Positions 1 through 6,243 of a stretch of DNA of 8,239 nt are shown piece by piece. The translations under genes were made by a program, and so were the position numbers. Position 1 is the stretch's first letter. Each line of letters begins with the position of its first letter. This DNA comes from JTS-RE9 sp964649195 (GTDB taxonomy: Bacteria > Planctomycetota > Phycisphaerae > Phycisphaerales > Phycisphaeraceae), in NCBI GenBank assembly GCA_964649195.1, contig CAZYPK010000195.1, positions 1 through 8,239 on the forward strand, in the 5' to 3' direction. The notes below the pieces were generated by a model, which saw nothing but the letters and a program-made list of their open reading frames with translations, was not told where the DNA came from and did no database searches.

Positions 1-139
1 TCGCCGGCCGCGCGAGTTTCGTTCGCTTCAGCCCGCAGACGGGCTTCGCAAACGAACGGCTCGGCGGGAGCCTCGCCCTCCCAGCGGCCTCGCCCTCCCA
101 GCGAGAGGCTTCCGCTCTCCCGCCATATGCTTTTACCCT
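1..139 (+). repeat. Dispersed hairpin repeat, left copy (GEAPAEP-type)
   Basis: This GC-rich, non-coding element is matched in inverted orientation by 8058-8199. By eye there are about 13 mismatches and one 3-nt gap over roughly 140 bp. It has internal structure. A stem-loop pairs AGCCCG with CGGGCT around positions 29-45, extended by GCAAACG on the right side. An inner direct repeat, CCTCGCCCTCCCAGCG, occurs at 71-86 and 88-103. GGCGGGAG (63-70) and CTCCCGCC (117-124) form an inverted pair. Read on the other strand, the inner part translates as EGEAPAEP, a peptide I recall from spurious ORFs in planctomycete genomes. The element may extend past the left window edge. No transposase or target-site duplication is visible, so it looks like a non-autonomous dispersed repeat. 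Confidence 0.85.
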
Positions 140-155
140 GATCGCGCTCCTGCCG

Positions 156-161
156 TAGAAT
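156..161 (+). promoter_or_regulatory. Possible -10 box just before the PSCyt gene
   Basis: TAGAAT matches the sigma-70 -10 consensus at five of six bases and ends 6 nt before the ATG at 168. No convincing -35 element is present; TTACCC at 133-138 is poor. If it is used, transcription would begin at or next to the ATG, giving a leaderless mRNA. That fits the absence of any Shine-Dalgarno sequence here. This is a weak motif-level call. Confidence 0.3.
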
Positions 162-167
162 GTGAAA

Positions 168-3100
168 ATGTTCACCTGCTCCATTCCATTCGTTCGCGCT
201 GCGCTCACGATCGTGGTGATGCTCCGGGCGACGACGGTTTCATCCTTCGCCGCCGAGCCGGTCGATTTCGCCATGCAGGTGCAGCCGGTGCTCTCGAAGT
301 ATTGCTACGCCTGCCACGGACCGGATCAGCAGAAGTCCGGGCTGCGATTGGACATTCGTAAGGATGCGCTCAAGCCCGCTGATTCCGATGAGCGCGCCAT
401 CGTGCCCGGCGATGCGGCCGGCAGTCGGCTGATGAAGGTGCTCGATGGCCGCGATGAGGAATTCGCCATGCCGCCCAAGGGCGCCAGGCCCACGCCGCAG
501 CAGGTGGAACTCATCAAACGATGGATCAACGAAGGGGCTACGTACAACAGGCATTGGTCCTTCGTCGCGCCCAGGCGGCCTGCGCTGCCGAAGTTGAAGA
601 ATGAAGACTTCCGGGGGTGGCCTCGCAATGCGATCGATCATTTCGTTCTCGATCGTCTGGAGCGTGAAGGCCTGTCGCCATCTCCCGAAGCCGACCCGCA
701 CACGTTGATCCGCCGGGTGTATCTCGACCTCATCGGCATCCCGCCGACGCCGGAGGAAACCGATGCGTTTGTGAAGGAGTGGAAAAAAGAAAGTTCCGAG
801 TTGAAAGAAAGTTCCGAGTTTCGGGTTCCGAGTTCCGAGTTGAAAGGCAGTGATCCAACCCGACCTCAATCCGAAATCCCAAATCCGAAATCCGAAATTG
901 TTTCAACTCGGAACCCGGAACCCGGAACCCGAAACCCGACACCCGCCGTTTACGAACGCCTCGTCGATCGCCTGCTCGCCTCGCCGCATTACGGCGAGCG
1001 ATGGGCCCGCCGCTGGCTTGACCTGGCCCGTTACGCCGACACCAACGGCTACGAAAAAGATCGCATCCGCTCCATCTGGCCCTACCGCGACTGGGTGATC
1101 CGCGCAATCAACGACGACATGCCCTTCGATCAGTTCACCATCGAGCAGTTGGCAGGCGACATGCTGGACAACCGCTGGGGCTACAAAGACGGACGCGCGA
1201 GGCCGGGAGAGCCGCCCAACATCGGCCTCGGCCCGTTGCCGTTCTCTTCGCTCATCGCCACGGGGTTTCATCGCAACACGATGCTCAACGAGGAAGGCGG
1301 CATCGATGTCGAGGAGTTCCGCTACCACGCCGTCGCCGATCGCGTGAGCACCACCGCCGCCGTCTGGCTGGGCCTGACCGTCGGCTGCGCCCAGTGCCAC
1401 ACGCACAAATACGACCCGATCACCCACAAGGAATACTTCCGGCTTTTCGCCTTCTTCAACAACGCCGACGAGCCGGAGGTCGATGTCGAAACACTCGACA
1501 TTCGCCGGCAATGGGAAGCCTACGGCAAACAGCGGCAGGCCCTGCGCGACGACATGCTCAGGCAATTCCCCGCGAAGCTGCCCGAAGCATTGGAGTGGTC
1601 CGTCGTCACGCCGAAAAAGTTCGAGTCCCGTGCCGGCGTCAAGGCGACGGTGCTCGAAGACAAGTCGATCCGCATCGATCCGGGCCGGGAGGTCAAGGAT
1701 ATTTACACCATCACCGCCGAGGTCGATCTACTCGACATCGCGGCGATCCGCATCGAAGCGCTGCCCGACCCCGCGCTGCCCGGAACGGGGCCGGGGCTGG
1801 CGGCCAACGGAAACTTCGTCATCAGCGAGGTGACGATCGACGCGAAGCAGCGTTACCTGCGCGACGCGAAACCCGAACCGGTGAAGATCGACCGTGCGGA
1901 GGCGGATGTTTCACAGCAGGGGTTTGACATCTCCGCCGCGATCGATGGCAACGCGCAAACCGGCTGGGCCATCGATGACGGCTCAGGCAGGATCAATCAG
2001 GCGCGCACCGCCACGTTCCATTTCGCCACACCCATCAACCCCAAGCCGGACCGCAACAACAACAAGCCGCAGGGCGCGATCATGACCATCGCCATCTCGC
2101 AGCAGCACGGCTCGCAGCACATGCTCGGCAGATTTCGTATTCATGCCGCCCGCCGCGCCGCCCTGCCGGCCGATTCCGCGCTCTCCGAAGAGGAGCAGCG
2201 CAAGCGGCAGTTCGAGTTTCAATACCACCGCTGGCTCGATGAGCAGAAAAAAACCGCGCGCTACTGGTATCACCTCTTTCCGCTGCCGCACAAGATCACT
2301 GGAAGCAACGGCGGCACCTTCAAGCAGGAGAGCGACGGCACCATCACCGTCACCGGCGACAACCCGAACCAGAATGTTTACACCATCGAGACCGTCATCG
2401 GCATGAAGCAGGTCAATGCCATTCGCCTTGAAGTGATTGCCGACCCCCGATTGCCAGCGGGCGGTCCCGGCAGGGCGCCGCTGTTTTCGGAAGGTGATTT
2501 TCACCTGGGCGAGTTCGAGATGCACATCTCGCCGCTGGATTCCGGAGAGCCGTTCAAGCGTGTCATCTTCTCCGACGCCTTTCACAGCTTCGCCCAGCCG
2601 GGCCGGTCGGCGAAACTGGCGATCGACGGCGACCCGGACACGGCGTGGTCGATCAAGGGCGGCACGGGCAAATCCCACCAGGCGGTGTTCATCCTCAAGG
2701 ACCCGCCCGTTGATGACCGCCGGTTCACCGCGCGGTTCACGCTCGACCAGCGCCACATCCATCAGATGACGATCGGGAAGTTTCGCCTGTCGGTTCCCAG
2801 GAGCGACGCGCCGGTGAAAGCGTCGTCGTTGCCCGGCGATCTGGAGAACATGCTCGCCGGCGACGGTCCGGCCTGGAACGGCAGCGACCAGAACCTCCGC
2901 GAGTATTTCGCCCGCACCACGCCGCTGCTGGCCGACTGGCAGCGCGAATACGAGAAGCTGGAGGCGACCAAGCCGCGCGCTCCGCGCACGCTGGTGATGC
3001 AGGAACGCAGCCGGTTCGATCGACGGGTCACGCGCATCCACAAGCGCGGCGAGTTCCTGCAACCGGGCGAGGCGGTCGAGCCGGGCGTGCCGGATGTGCT

Positions 3101-4151
3101 GGGTGTGGTGCATCCGTTCGAGCCTCAACTCCCCCCGCCGCACCCAACCGATCCGACGAAGTTTCTCCCCACCCGCCTCGACTTCGCCCGCTGGCTGGTC
3201 GATCCGAAGAACCCGCTCGTCGGCCGCGTCGTGATGAACCGCCAGTGGGAGGTTTTCTTCGGCCGCGGTCTGGTGCAAACCTCCGAAGACTTCGGCCTGC
3301 AAGGTGACAAGCCTTCGCACCCCGAACTGCTCGACTGGCTCGCCGTGGAATTCACGGAAAAGGAAACAGAAGACAGGGAACAGAAAACACCCCGAAGCCC
3401 ACGCACTCCCGTGCGTGGGTTCTCGATGAAGCAAATGCACAAGCTCATCGTGATGAGCGCCACTTACCGCCAATCGTCGCGCATCACCCCGCAACTGCTC
3501 CGGCGCGATCCTGAAAACATCCTCCTCGCGCGCGGCCCGCGCCTGCGCATGGAAGCGGAGATGCTGCGCGATTCCGCCCTGCTCGCCTCGGGCCTGCTCA
3601 GTCGCCGCATCGGCGGCCCCAGCGTCTTTCCGCCTCAACCCGAAGGCGTCACCTCTCTGGGCTACGGCGGCTTCAACTGGCCCGCCGCCACCGGTGAAGA
3701 TCGCTATCGCCGCGGGCTTTACACCTTCGCCAAACGCACCACCCCCTACGCCGCCTTCCTCACTTTCGACGGCCCCACGGGTGAAACATGTTTGGTGCGT
3801 CGCGGTCGATCCAACAACCCGCTGCAAGCGCTCACCATGATGAACGATCCCGTCTTCGTCGAAGCGGCACAGGCTCTGGCGCGACGAGTGCTCAGCGAGA
3901 AGCAACAAAACGATGATGCGCGAATCGATCGTCTGTTCCGCCTCGTGCTCGTTCGTCCGCCAGGTGAAGAAGAGCGCACGATGCTCACCGCGTTCCTCGC
4001 CGCCCAGCGTGAACGATTGAATAAAGGTGAACTCGAAGCCGCGAAAATCGCAGGCAATCCGCCTGGGAATATGAATGTCGATGAGCTGGCTGCGTGGACC
4101 GTGCTGGCGCGAAGCGTGATGAACCTGGATGAAGCGGTGACGAAGGAATGA
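168..4151 (+). CDS. Exported PSCyt1-PSCyt2 (DUF1549)-PSD1 (DUF1553) cytochrome protein with two galactose-binding-like modules
   Basis: This 1327-residue protein begins with a signal peptide (about 1-29, ending SSFAAEP), so it acts outside the cytoplasmic membrane. The PSCyt1 cytochrome-c-like domain follows, with a CYACH haem-binding motif at 46-50 and a candidate distal ligand Met101 in FAMPPKG. PSCyt2/DUF1549 covers about 155-430 and holds a second haem motif, CAQCH (407-411), followed by THKYDP. Two related galactose-binding-like modules lie at about 513-660 and 736-877; each runs from YTI through a PDP-LP-GGPG motif and IDG-TAW/GWAI to a final RFR/KFRL strand. PSD1/DUF1553 occupies about 998-1300, with LVGRVVMNRQW, GLVQTSEDFG and NPLQALTMMND. 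The domain set is standard for planctomycetes, but its reaction is not known. Two oddities are in-frame repeat insertions at residues about 206-259 (within DUF1549) and 1065-1083 (within DUF1553). I chose the ATG at 168 because it follows a -10-like box; the in-frame GTG at 162 would add two residues. The neighbouring DUF1501 gene is the usual partner. Confidence 0.93.
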   Translation: MFTCSIPFVRAALTIVVMLRATTVSSFAAEPVDFAMQVQPVLSKYCYACHGPDQQKSGLRLDIRKDALKPADSDERAIVPGDAAGSRLMKVLDGRDEEFAMPPKGARPTPQQVELIKRWINEGATYNRHWSFVAPRRPALPKLKNEDFRGWPRNAIDHFVLDRLEREGLSPSPEADPHTLIRRVYLDLIGIPPTPEETDAFVKEWKKESSELKESSEFRVPSSELKGSDPTRPQSEIPNPKSEIVSTRNPEPGTRNPTPAVYERLVDRLLASPHYGERWARRWLDLARYADTNGYEKDRIRSIWPYRDWVIRAINDDMPFDQFTIEQLAGDMLDNRWGYKDGRARPGEPPNIGLGPLPFSSLIATGFHRNTMLNEEGGIDVEEFRYHAVADRVSTTAAVWLGLTVGCAQCHTHKYDPITHKEYFRLFAFFNNADEPEVDVETLDIRRQWEAYGKQRQALRDDMLRQFPAKLPEALEWSVVTPKKFESRAGVKATVLEDKSIRIDPGREVKDIYTITAEVDLLDIAAIRIEALPDPALPGTGPGLAANGNFVISEVTIDAKQRYLRDAKPEPVKIDRAEADVSQQGFDISAAIDGNAQTGWAIDDGSGRINQARTATFHFATPINPKPDRNNNKPQGAIMTIAISQQHGSQHMLGRFRIHAARRAALPADSALSEEEQRKRQFEFQYHRWLDEQKKTARYWYHLFPLPHKITGSNGGTFKQESDGTITVTGDNPNQNVYTIETVIGMKQVNAIRLEVIADPRLPAGGPGRAPLFSEGDFHLGEFEMHISPLDSGEPFKRVIFSDAFHSFAQPGRSAKLAIDGDPDTAWSIKGGTGKSHQAVFILKDPPVDDRRFTARFTLDQRHIHQMTIGKFRLSVPRSDAPVKASSLPGDLENMLAGDGPAWNGSDQNLREYFARTTPLLADWQREYEKLEATKPRAPRTLVMQERSRFDRRVTRIHKRGEFLQPGEAVEPGVPDVLGVVHPFEPQLPPPHPTDPTKFLPTRLDFARWLVDPKNPLVGRVVMNRQWEVFFGRGLVQTSEDFGLQGDKPSHPELLDWLAVEFTEKETEDREQKTPRSPRTPVRGFSMKQMHKLIVMSATYRQSSRITPQLLRRDPENILLARGPRLRMEAEMLRDSALLASGLLSRRIGGPSVFPPQPEGVTSLGYGGFNWPAATGEDRYRRGLYTFAKRTTPYAAFLTFDGPTGETCLVRRGRSNNPLQALTMMNDPVFVEAAQALARRVLSEKQQNDDARIDRLFRLVLVRPPGEEERTMLTAFLAAQRERLNKGELEAAKIAGNPPGNMNVDELAAWTVLARSVMNLDEAVTKE
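783..947 (+). repeat. In-frame repeat insertion within the DUF1549 domain
   Basis: The conserved DUF1549 sequence stops at PTPEETDAFVKEW and resumes at YERLVDRLLASPHYGERW. Between them lie about 54 low-complexity residues of the type SSELKESSEFRVPSSEL, NPKSEI and TRNPEPGTRNP. In the DNA, an arm at 816-845 pairs as an imperfect inverted repeat with 901-937. Both arms are built from a 7-bp unit (CCGGAAC or its complement), and the right arm has one extra unit. The central part repeats AATCCGAAAT-like words (865-898). The segment has no stop codon in the gene's own frame, nor in a minus-strand frame across it. It looks like an inserted dispersed repeat and not a domain. Confidence 0.85.
3360..3419 (+). 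repeat. In-frame hairpin-bearing insertion within the DUF1553 domain
   Basis: The family sequence normally runs from HPELLDWLAVEF-E almost directly into G-S-K--HKLIV. Here about 19 extra residues (KETEDREQKTPRSPRTPVR, 1065-1083) are placed between them. The DNA has two parts. A purine-rich stretch of GGAAACAG/GGGAACAG words (3360-3389) comes first. Then comes a perfect 9-bp stem, CCCACGCAC (3398-3406) pairing with GTGCGTGGG (3411-3419) across a TCCC loop. The length is a multiple of three and the frame is kept. The sequence is unlike the insertion at 783-947, so a second repeat family is involved. Confidence 0.75.
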
Positions 4152-4424
4152 CATATAGCCTCCGGCTTGCCGAAGGTGAATCAACCATCCAACGAAGAAC
4201 CCCGGTAGCCTCCGGCTTGCCGAAGGTGAATCAACCATCCAACGAAGAACCCCGGTAGCCNNNNNNNNNNNNNNNNNNNNNNNNNNNNNNNNNNNNNNNN
4301 NNNNNNNNNNNNNNNNNNNNNNNNNNNNNNNNNNNNNNNNNNNNNNNNNNNNNNNNNNNNTCCGGCTTGCCGAAGGTGAATCAACCATCCAACGAAGAAC
4401 CCCGGCCAAGGCCGGGGCTATATG
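4152..4424 (+). repeat. 50-bp direct repeat array with assembly gap, bounded by 9-bp inverted repeat
   Basis: A 50-bp unit starting TAGCCTCCGGCTTGCCGAAGG and ending AACCCCGG occurs complete at 4156-4205 and 4206-4255 with no difference. It begins again at 4256-4260, is lost in 100 N (4261-4360), and resumes in phase at 4361-4405. Each unit contains a near-perfect stem, CCTCCGGC-TT-GCCGAAGG. The last unit ends in the hairpin CCCCGGCC-AA-GGCCGGGG (4400-4417). The whole block is bounded by CATATAGCC (4152-4160) and its exact complement GGCTATATG (4416-4424). There are no variable spacers. The true copy number is unknown because of the gap. It fills the space between the PSCyt and DUF1501 genes and would lie in any shared transcript. 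Confidence 0.9.
4261..4360. other. Assembly gap of 100 N inside the repeat array
   Basis: Exactly 100 undetermined bases lie within the 50-bp array. A run of 100 is a common placeholder for a gap of unknown length. It also equals two units, and the sequence on either side is in phase. Both readings are possible: two masked copies, or a longer array that short reads could not span. Confidence 0.97.
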
Positions 4425-4431
4425 AAGAAAG
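4424..4431 (+). promoter_or_regulatory. Purine-rich possible ribosome binding site for the DUF1501 gene
   Basis: GAAGAAAG ends 8 nt before the ATG at 4440, a workable Shine-Dalgarno spacing though not a strong match. No comparable sequence precedes the upstream in-frame ATG at 4422, which lies inside the terminal inverted repeat of the array. This favours 4440 as the start. Confidence 0.35.
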
Positions 4432-4439
4432 CATCCAAC

Positions 4440-5867
4440 ATGATCAACTTCAAATCCGCCGTCACCCGTCGCCACTTCTTCGCCGACTGCGGTGTCGGCG
4501 TGGGCAAGATCGCACTGGCGTCGCTGCTCGCTTCATCGGTCGCGCGTTCCGCCGGCGGTGCTACGCCGCAAGCGGCGAGGGTGTTGCAACCGCACTTCGC
4601 ACCGCGTGCCAAGCGCGTCATCCATCTCTTCATGGCGGGTGCCCCCAGTCAACTTGACCTCTTCGACTACAAACCCACGCTGGCGAAGTTCGATGGCAAG
4701 CCCGTGCCCGCCGAGGTGGTCAAGGATCAGCGGTATGCCTTCATTCGCCCTGATTCCAAGCTGCTTTCGCCTCGCTTCAAGTTCAACAAGCATGGCCAAA
4801 GCGGCGCCGAGCTTTCCGACATGCTTCCGCACCTGGCCGGAATCGCCGACGAGGTGACCATCATCAGGTCGATGCACACCGATCAGTTCAACCATGCCCC
4901 CGCCCAGATCTTTCTCAACACCGGCTTCCCGCAACCGGGCCGGCCTTCGATCGGTTCGTGGGCTTCCTACGGCCTCGGTGCCGAGACCGGCGACCTGCCC
5001 GCCTTCGTCGTTCTCTCCTCCGGCGGCGGCCTCTCCGGCGGCAGCGCCAACTGGTCCAGCGGCTTCCTCCCCACCTCTCATGCAGGCGTCCCCTTCCGCT
5101 CCCAGGGCGATGCCATCCTCAACGTCTCCAACCCCGCAGGCTACGACGATCAGCTTCAGCGCGATTCGCTCAACCTCATGAGTCAACTCAATCGCTCCCG
5201 CCTGGCAACCGTCGGCGATCCCGAAATCGCCACGCGCATTGCGGCATACGAGATGGCCTACCGCATGCAGACCAGCGCCCCCAGACTCATGAACCTCTCC
5301 GGCGAATCGCCCGCCACCCTCGCCATGTACGGCGTCGATCCGACCAAGCCTTCGTATGCCCGCAACTGCCTCCTCGCCCGCCGCCTCATCGAAAGCGGCG
5401 TCCGCTTCGTCAATCTCTACCACGAGGCATGGGACCATCACAGCAACGTCGAAGGCGGACTCCGCGCCCAGTGCAAGGCGACCGATCAGGCCTCGGCGGC
5501 GCTGGTCAAGGATCTCAAACAGCGCGGCCTGCTCGAGGACACCCTCGTCATCTGGGGCGGCGAGTTTGGTCGCACACCCATGGTGGAAAGCAATGTCTCC
5601 CTCGGCCGCGCCCTGGGCCGCGACCATCACCCGCAGGCCTTCACCATCTGGCTGGCAGGCGGCGGCACGAAGCCGGGCGTCACCTTCGGCCAGACCGATG
5701 ACATCGGCTTTCACATCACGCAAAACCCCGTGCATGTGCATGATCTTCAAGCCACCATTCTCCACCTGCTGGGCCTGGACCATGAACGACTCACTTTCAC
5801 CCATCAGGGCCGGGAGTTCCGCCTGACCGATGTGCATGGGCATGTGGTGCGCGACATCCTGGCGTGA
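4440..5867 (+). CDS. DUF1501 family protein with Tat signal (alkaline-phosphatase-like fold)
   Basis: This 475-residue protein starts with a twin-arginine signal: TRRHFF at 9-14, then a hydrophobic stretch to about 35. It is therefore expected to be folded in the cytoplasm and exported by Tat. The DUF1501 domain fills the rest. Landmarks are GAPSQLDLFD (67-76), WDHH (331-334), GGEFGRTP (373-380), GRDHH (393-397), the DLQATILHLLGLDH segment, and the family ending THQGREFRLTDVHGHVV (from 454). The family belongs to the alkaline phosphatase/sulfatase-like superfamily. The Asp/His clusters are plausible metal ligands, but no substrate is established. Genes of this family commonly lie beside PSCyt/DUF1553 genes, as here, so the two products probably act together outside the membrane. 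I chose the ATG at 4440 because it gives the usual short n-region and follows a purine-rich stretch. The in-frame ATG at 4422 would add six residues and lies within the repeat boundary. The length is normal and no lesion is seen. Confidence 0.93.
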   Translation: MINFKSAVTRRHFFADCGVGVGKIALASLLASSVARSAGGATPQAARVLQPHFAPRAKRVIHLFMAGAPSQLDLFDYKPTLAKFDGKPVPAEVVKDQRYAFIRPDSKLLSPRFKFNKHGQSGAELSDMLPHLAGIADEVTIIRSMHTDQFNHAPAQIFLNTGFPQPGRPSIGSWASYGLGAETGDLPAFVVLSSGGGLSGGSANWSSGFLPTSHAGVPFRSQGDAILNVSNPAGYDDQLQRDSLNLMSQLNRSRLATVGDPEIATRIAAYEMAYRMQTSAPRLMNLSGESPATLAMYGVDPTKPSYARNCLLARRLIESGVRFVNLYHEAWDHHSNVEGGLRAQCKATDQASAALVKDLKQRGLLEDTLVIWGGEFGRTPMVESNVSLGRALGRDHHPQAFTIWLAGGGTKPGVTFGQTDDIGFHITQNPVHVHDLQATILHLLGLDHERLTFTHQGREFRLTDVHGHVVRDILA

Positions 5868-6243
5868 ACAGCGTCGCGGGGTGTCTGGCAGGGTCGTTTA
5901 ATTCTCGGCATTCACTCTGGCGAAAGTTCCAAATGACAAAATTCAAACTCCAAACAAGCTCCAACAACAAAAAACACAATCAAACAGAATCCGGATTCGG
6001 ATTGGTTTTGTTTTGTTTTGTTTTGTTTTGTTCGGTTCGGCTCGCTTTCGAGTTTGTTTGAGATTTGGGTTTTGAGATTTGGAGCTTTTGCTTCCGGTGA
6101 TGGGACGAAGAACGAAATGACCCTTGGCTGTCCGGCACGACCGTTTGCCGCGATGCCGGACCCGGGATAAACTTGCACCTCCTCCTCCCGCACCATCTTT
6201 CCGAACACCGGTTGGATGGATGTCCATCGCCAGACACCCGCAC
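5868..6243. other. Non-coding region between the DUF1501 and LEPR genes
   Basis: This 376-bp stretch has no credible gene. Its first 60 bases are unremarkable. The middle (5929-6082) is an AT-rich inverted repeat, listed separately. The last 160 bases return to high GC and should hold the promoter of the next gene, but only poor matches are visible (TTGCCG at 6145-6150 and GATAAA at 6166-6171, only 15 bp apart). The upstream extension of the LEPR reading frame from an ATG at 6124 reads as proline-rich non-conserved sequence, so I treat it as untranslated. I see no clear intrinsic terminator after the DUF1501 gene. Confidence 0.7.
5929..6082. repeat. AT-rich imperfect inverted repeat with (TTTTG)5 core
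   Basis: The left arm (5929-5961, beginning CCAAATGACAAAATTC) and the complement of the right arm (6050-6082, beginning CCAAATCTCAAAACCC) agree at 25 of 33 positions. Between them are an A-rich stretch, a perfect 12-bp palindrome GAATCCGGATTC (5987-5998), and five tandem TTTTG units (6006-6030). Base composition is sharply lower in GC than the rest of the window. It resembles the dispersed planctomycete repeats built from short near-repeated words, like the one inserted in the PSCyt gene, but its sequence is different. Confidence 0.75.

Noticed and set aside
4152..4424. The direct repeat array as a CRISPR
   Set aside because: The 50-bp units are joined without variable spacers and no cas gene is present; it is a plain tandem array.
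1983..4475. A long minus-strand reading frame of 830 codons
   Set aside because: It runs through the undetermined bases and lies opposite the PSCyt gene, whose conserved domains are unmistakable. Its translation is arginine- and histidine-rich with no family pattern, as expected from a high-GC antisense frame.
4533..5843. A 436-codon minus-strand frame opposite the DUF1501 gene
   Set aside because: It mirrors a well-conserved gene and has no recognisable motif; an antisense by-product of GC-rich codons.
5987..6030. An intrinsic terminator after the DUF1501 gene (palindrome followed by T-rich sequence)
   Set aside because: The palindrome has no unpaired loop, and the T tract is interrupted by G every fifth base, so it does not fit the usual form.
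5864..6061. A 65-codon plus-strand frame with an LFCFVLFC-like hydrophobic stretch
   Set aside because: The apparent membrane segment is only the translation of the TTTTG tract within the AT-rich repeat.
6145..6171. A promoter for the LEPR gene (TTGCCG and GATAAA)
   Set aside because: The spacing is only 15 bp and both hexamers are poor matches; not supportable on its own.
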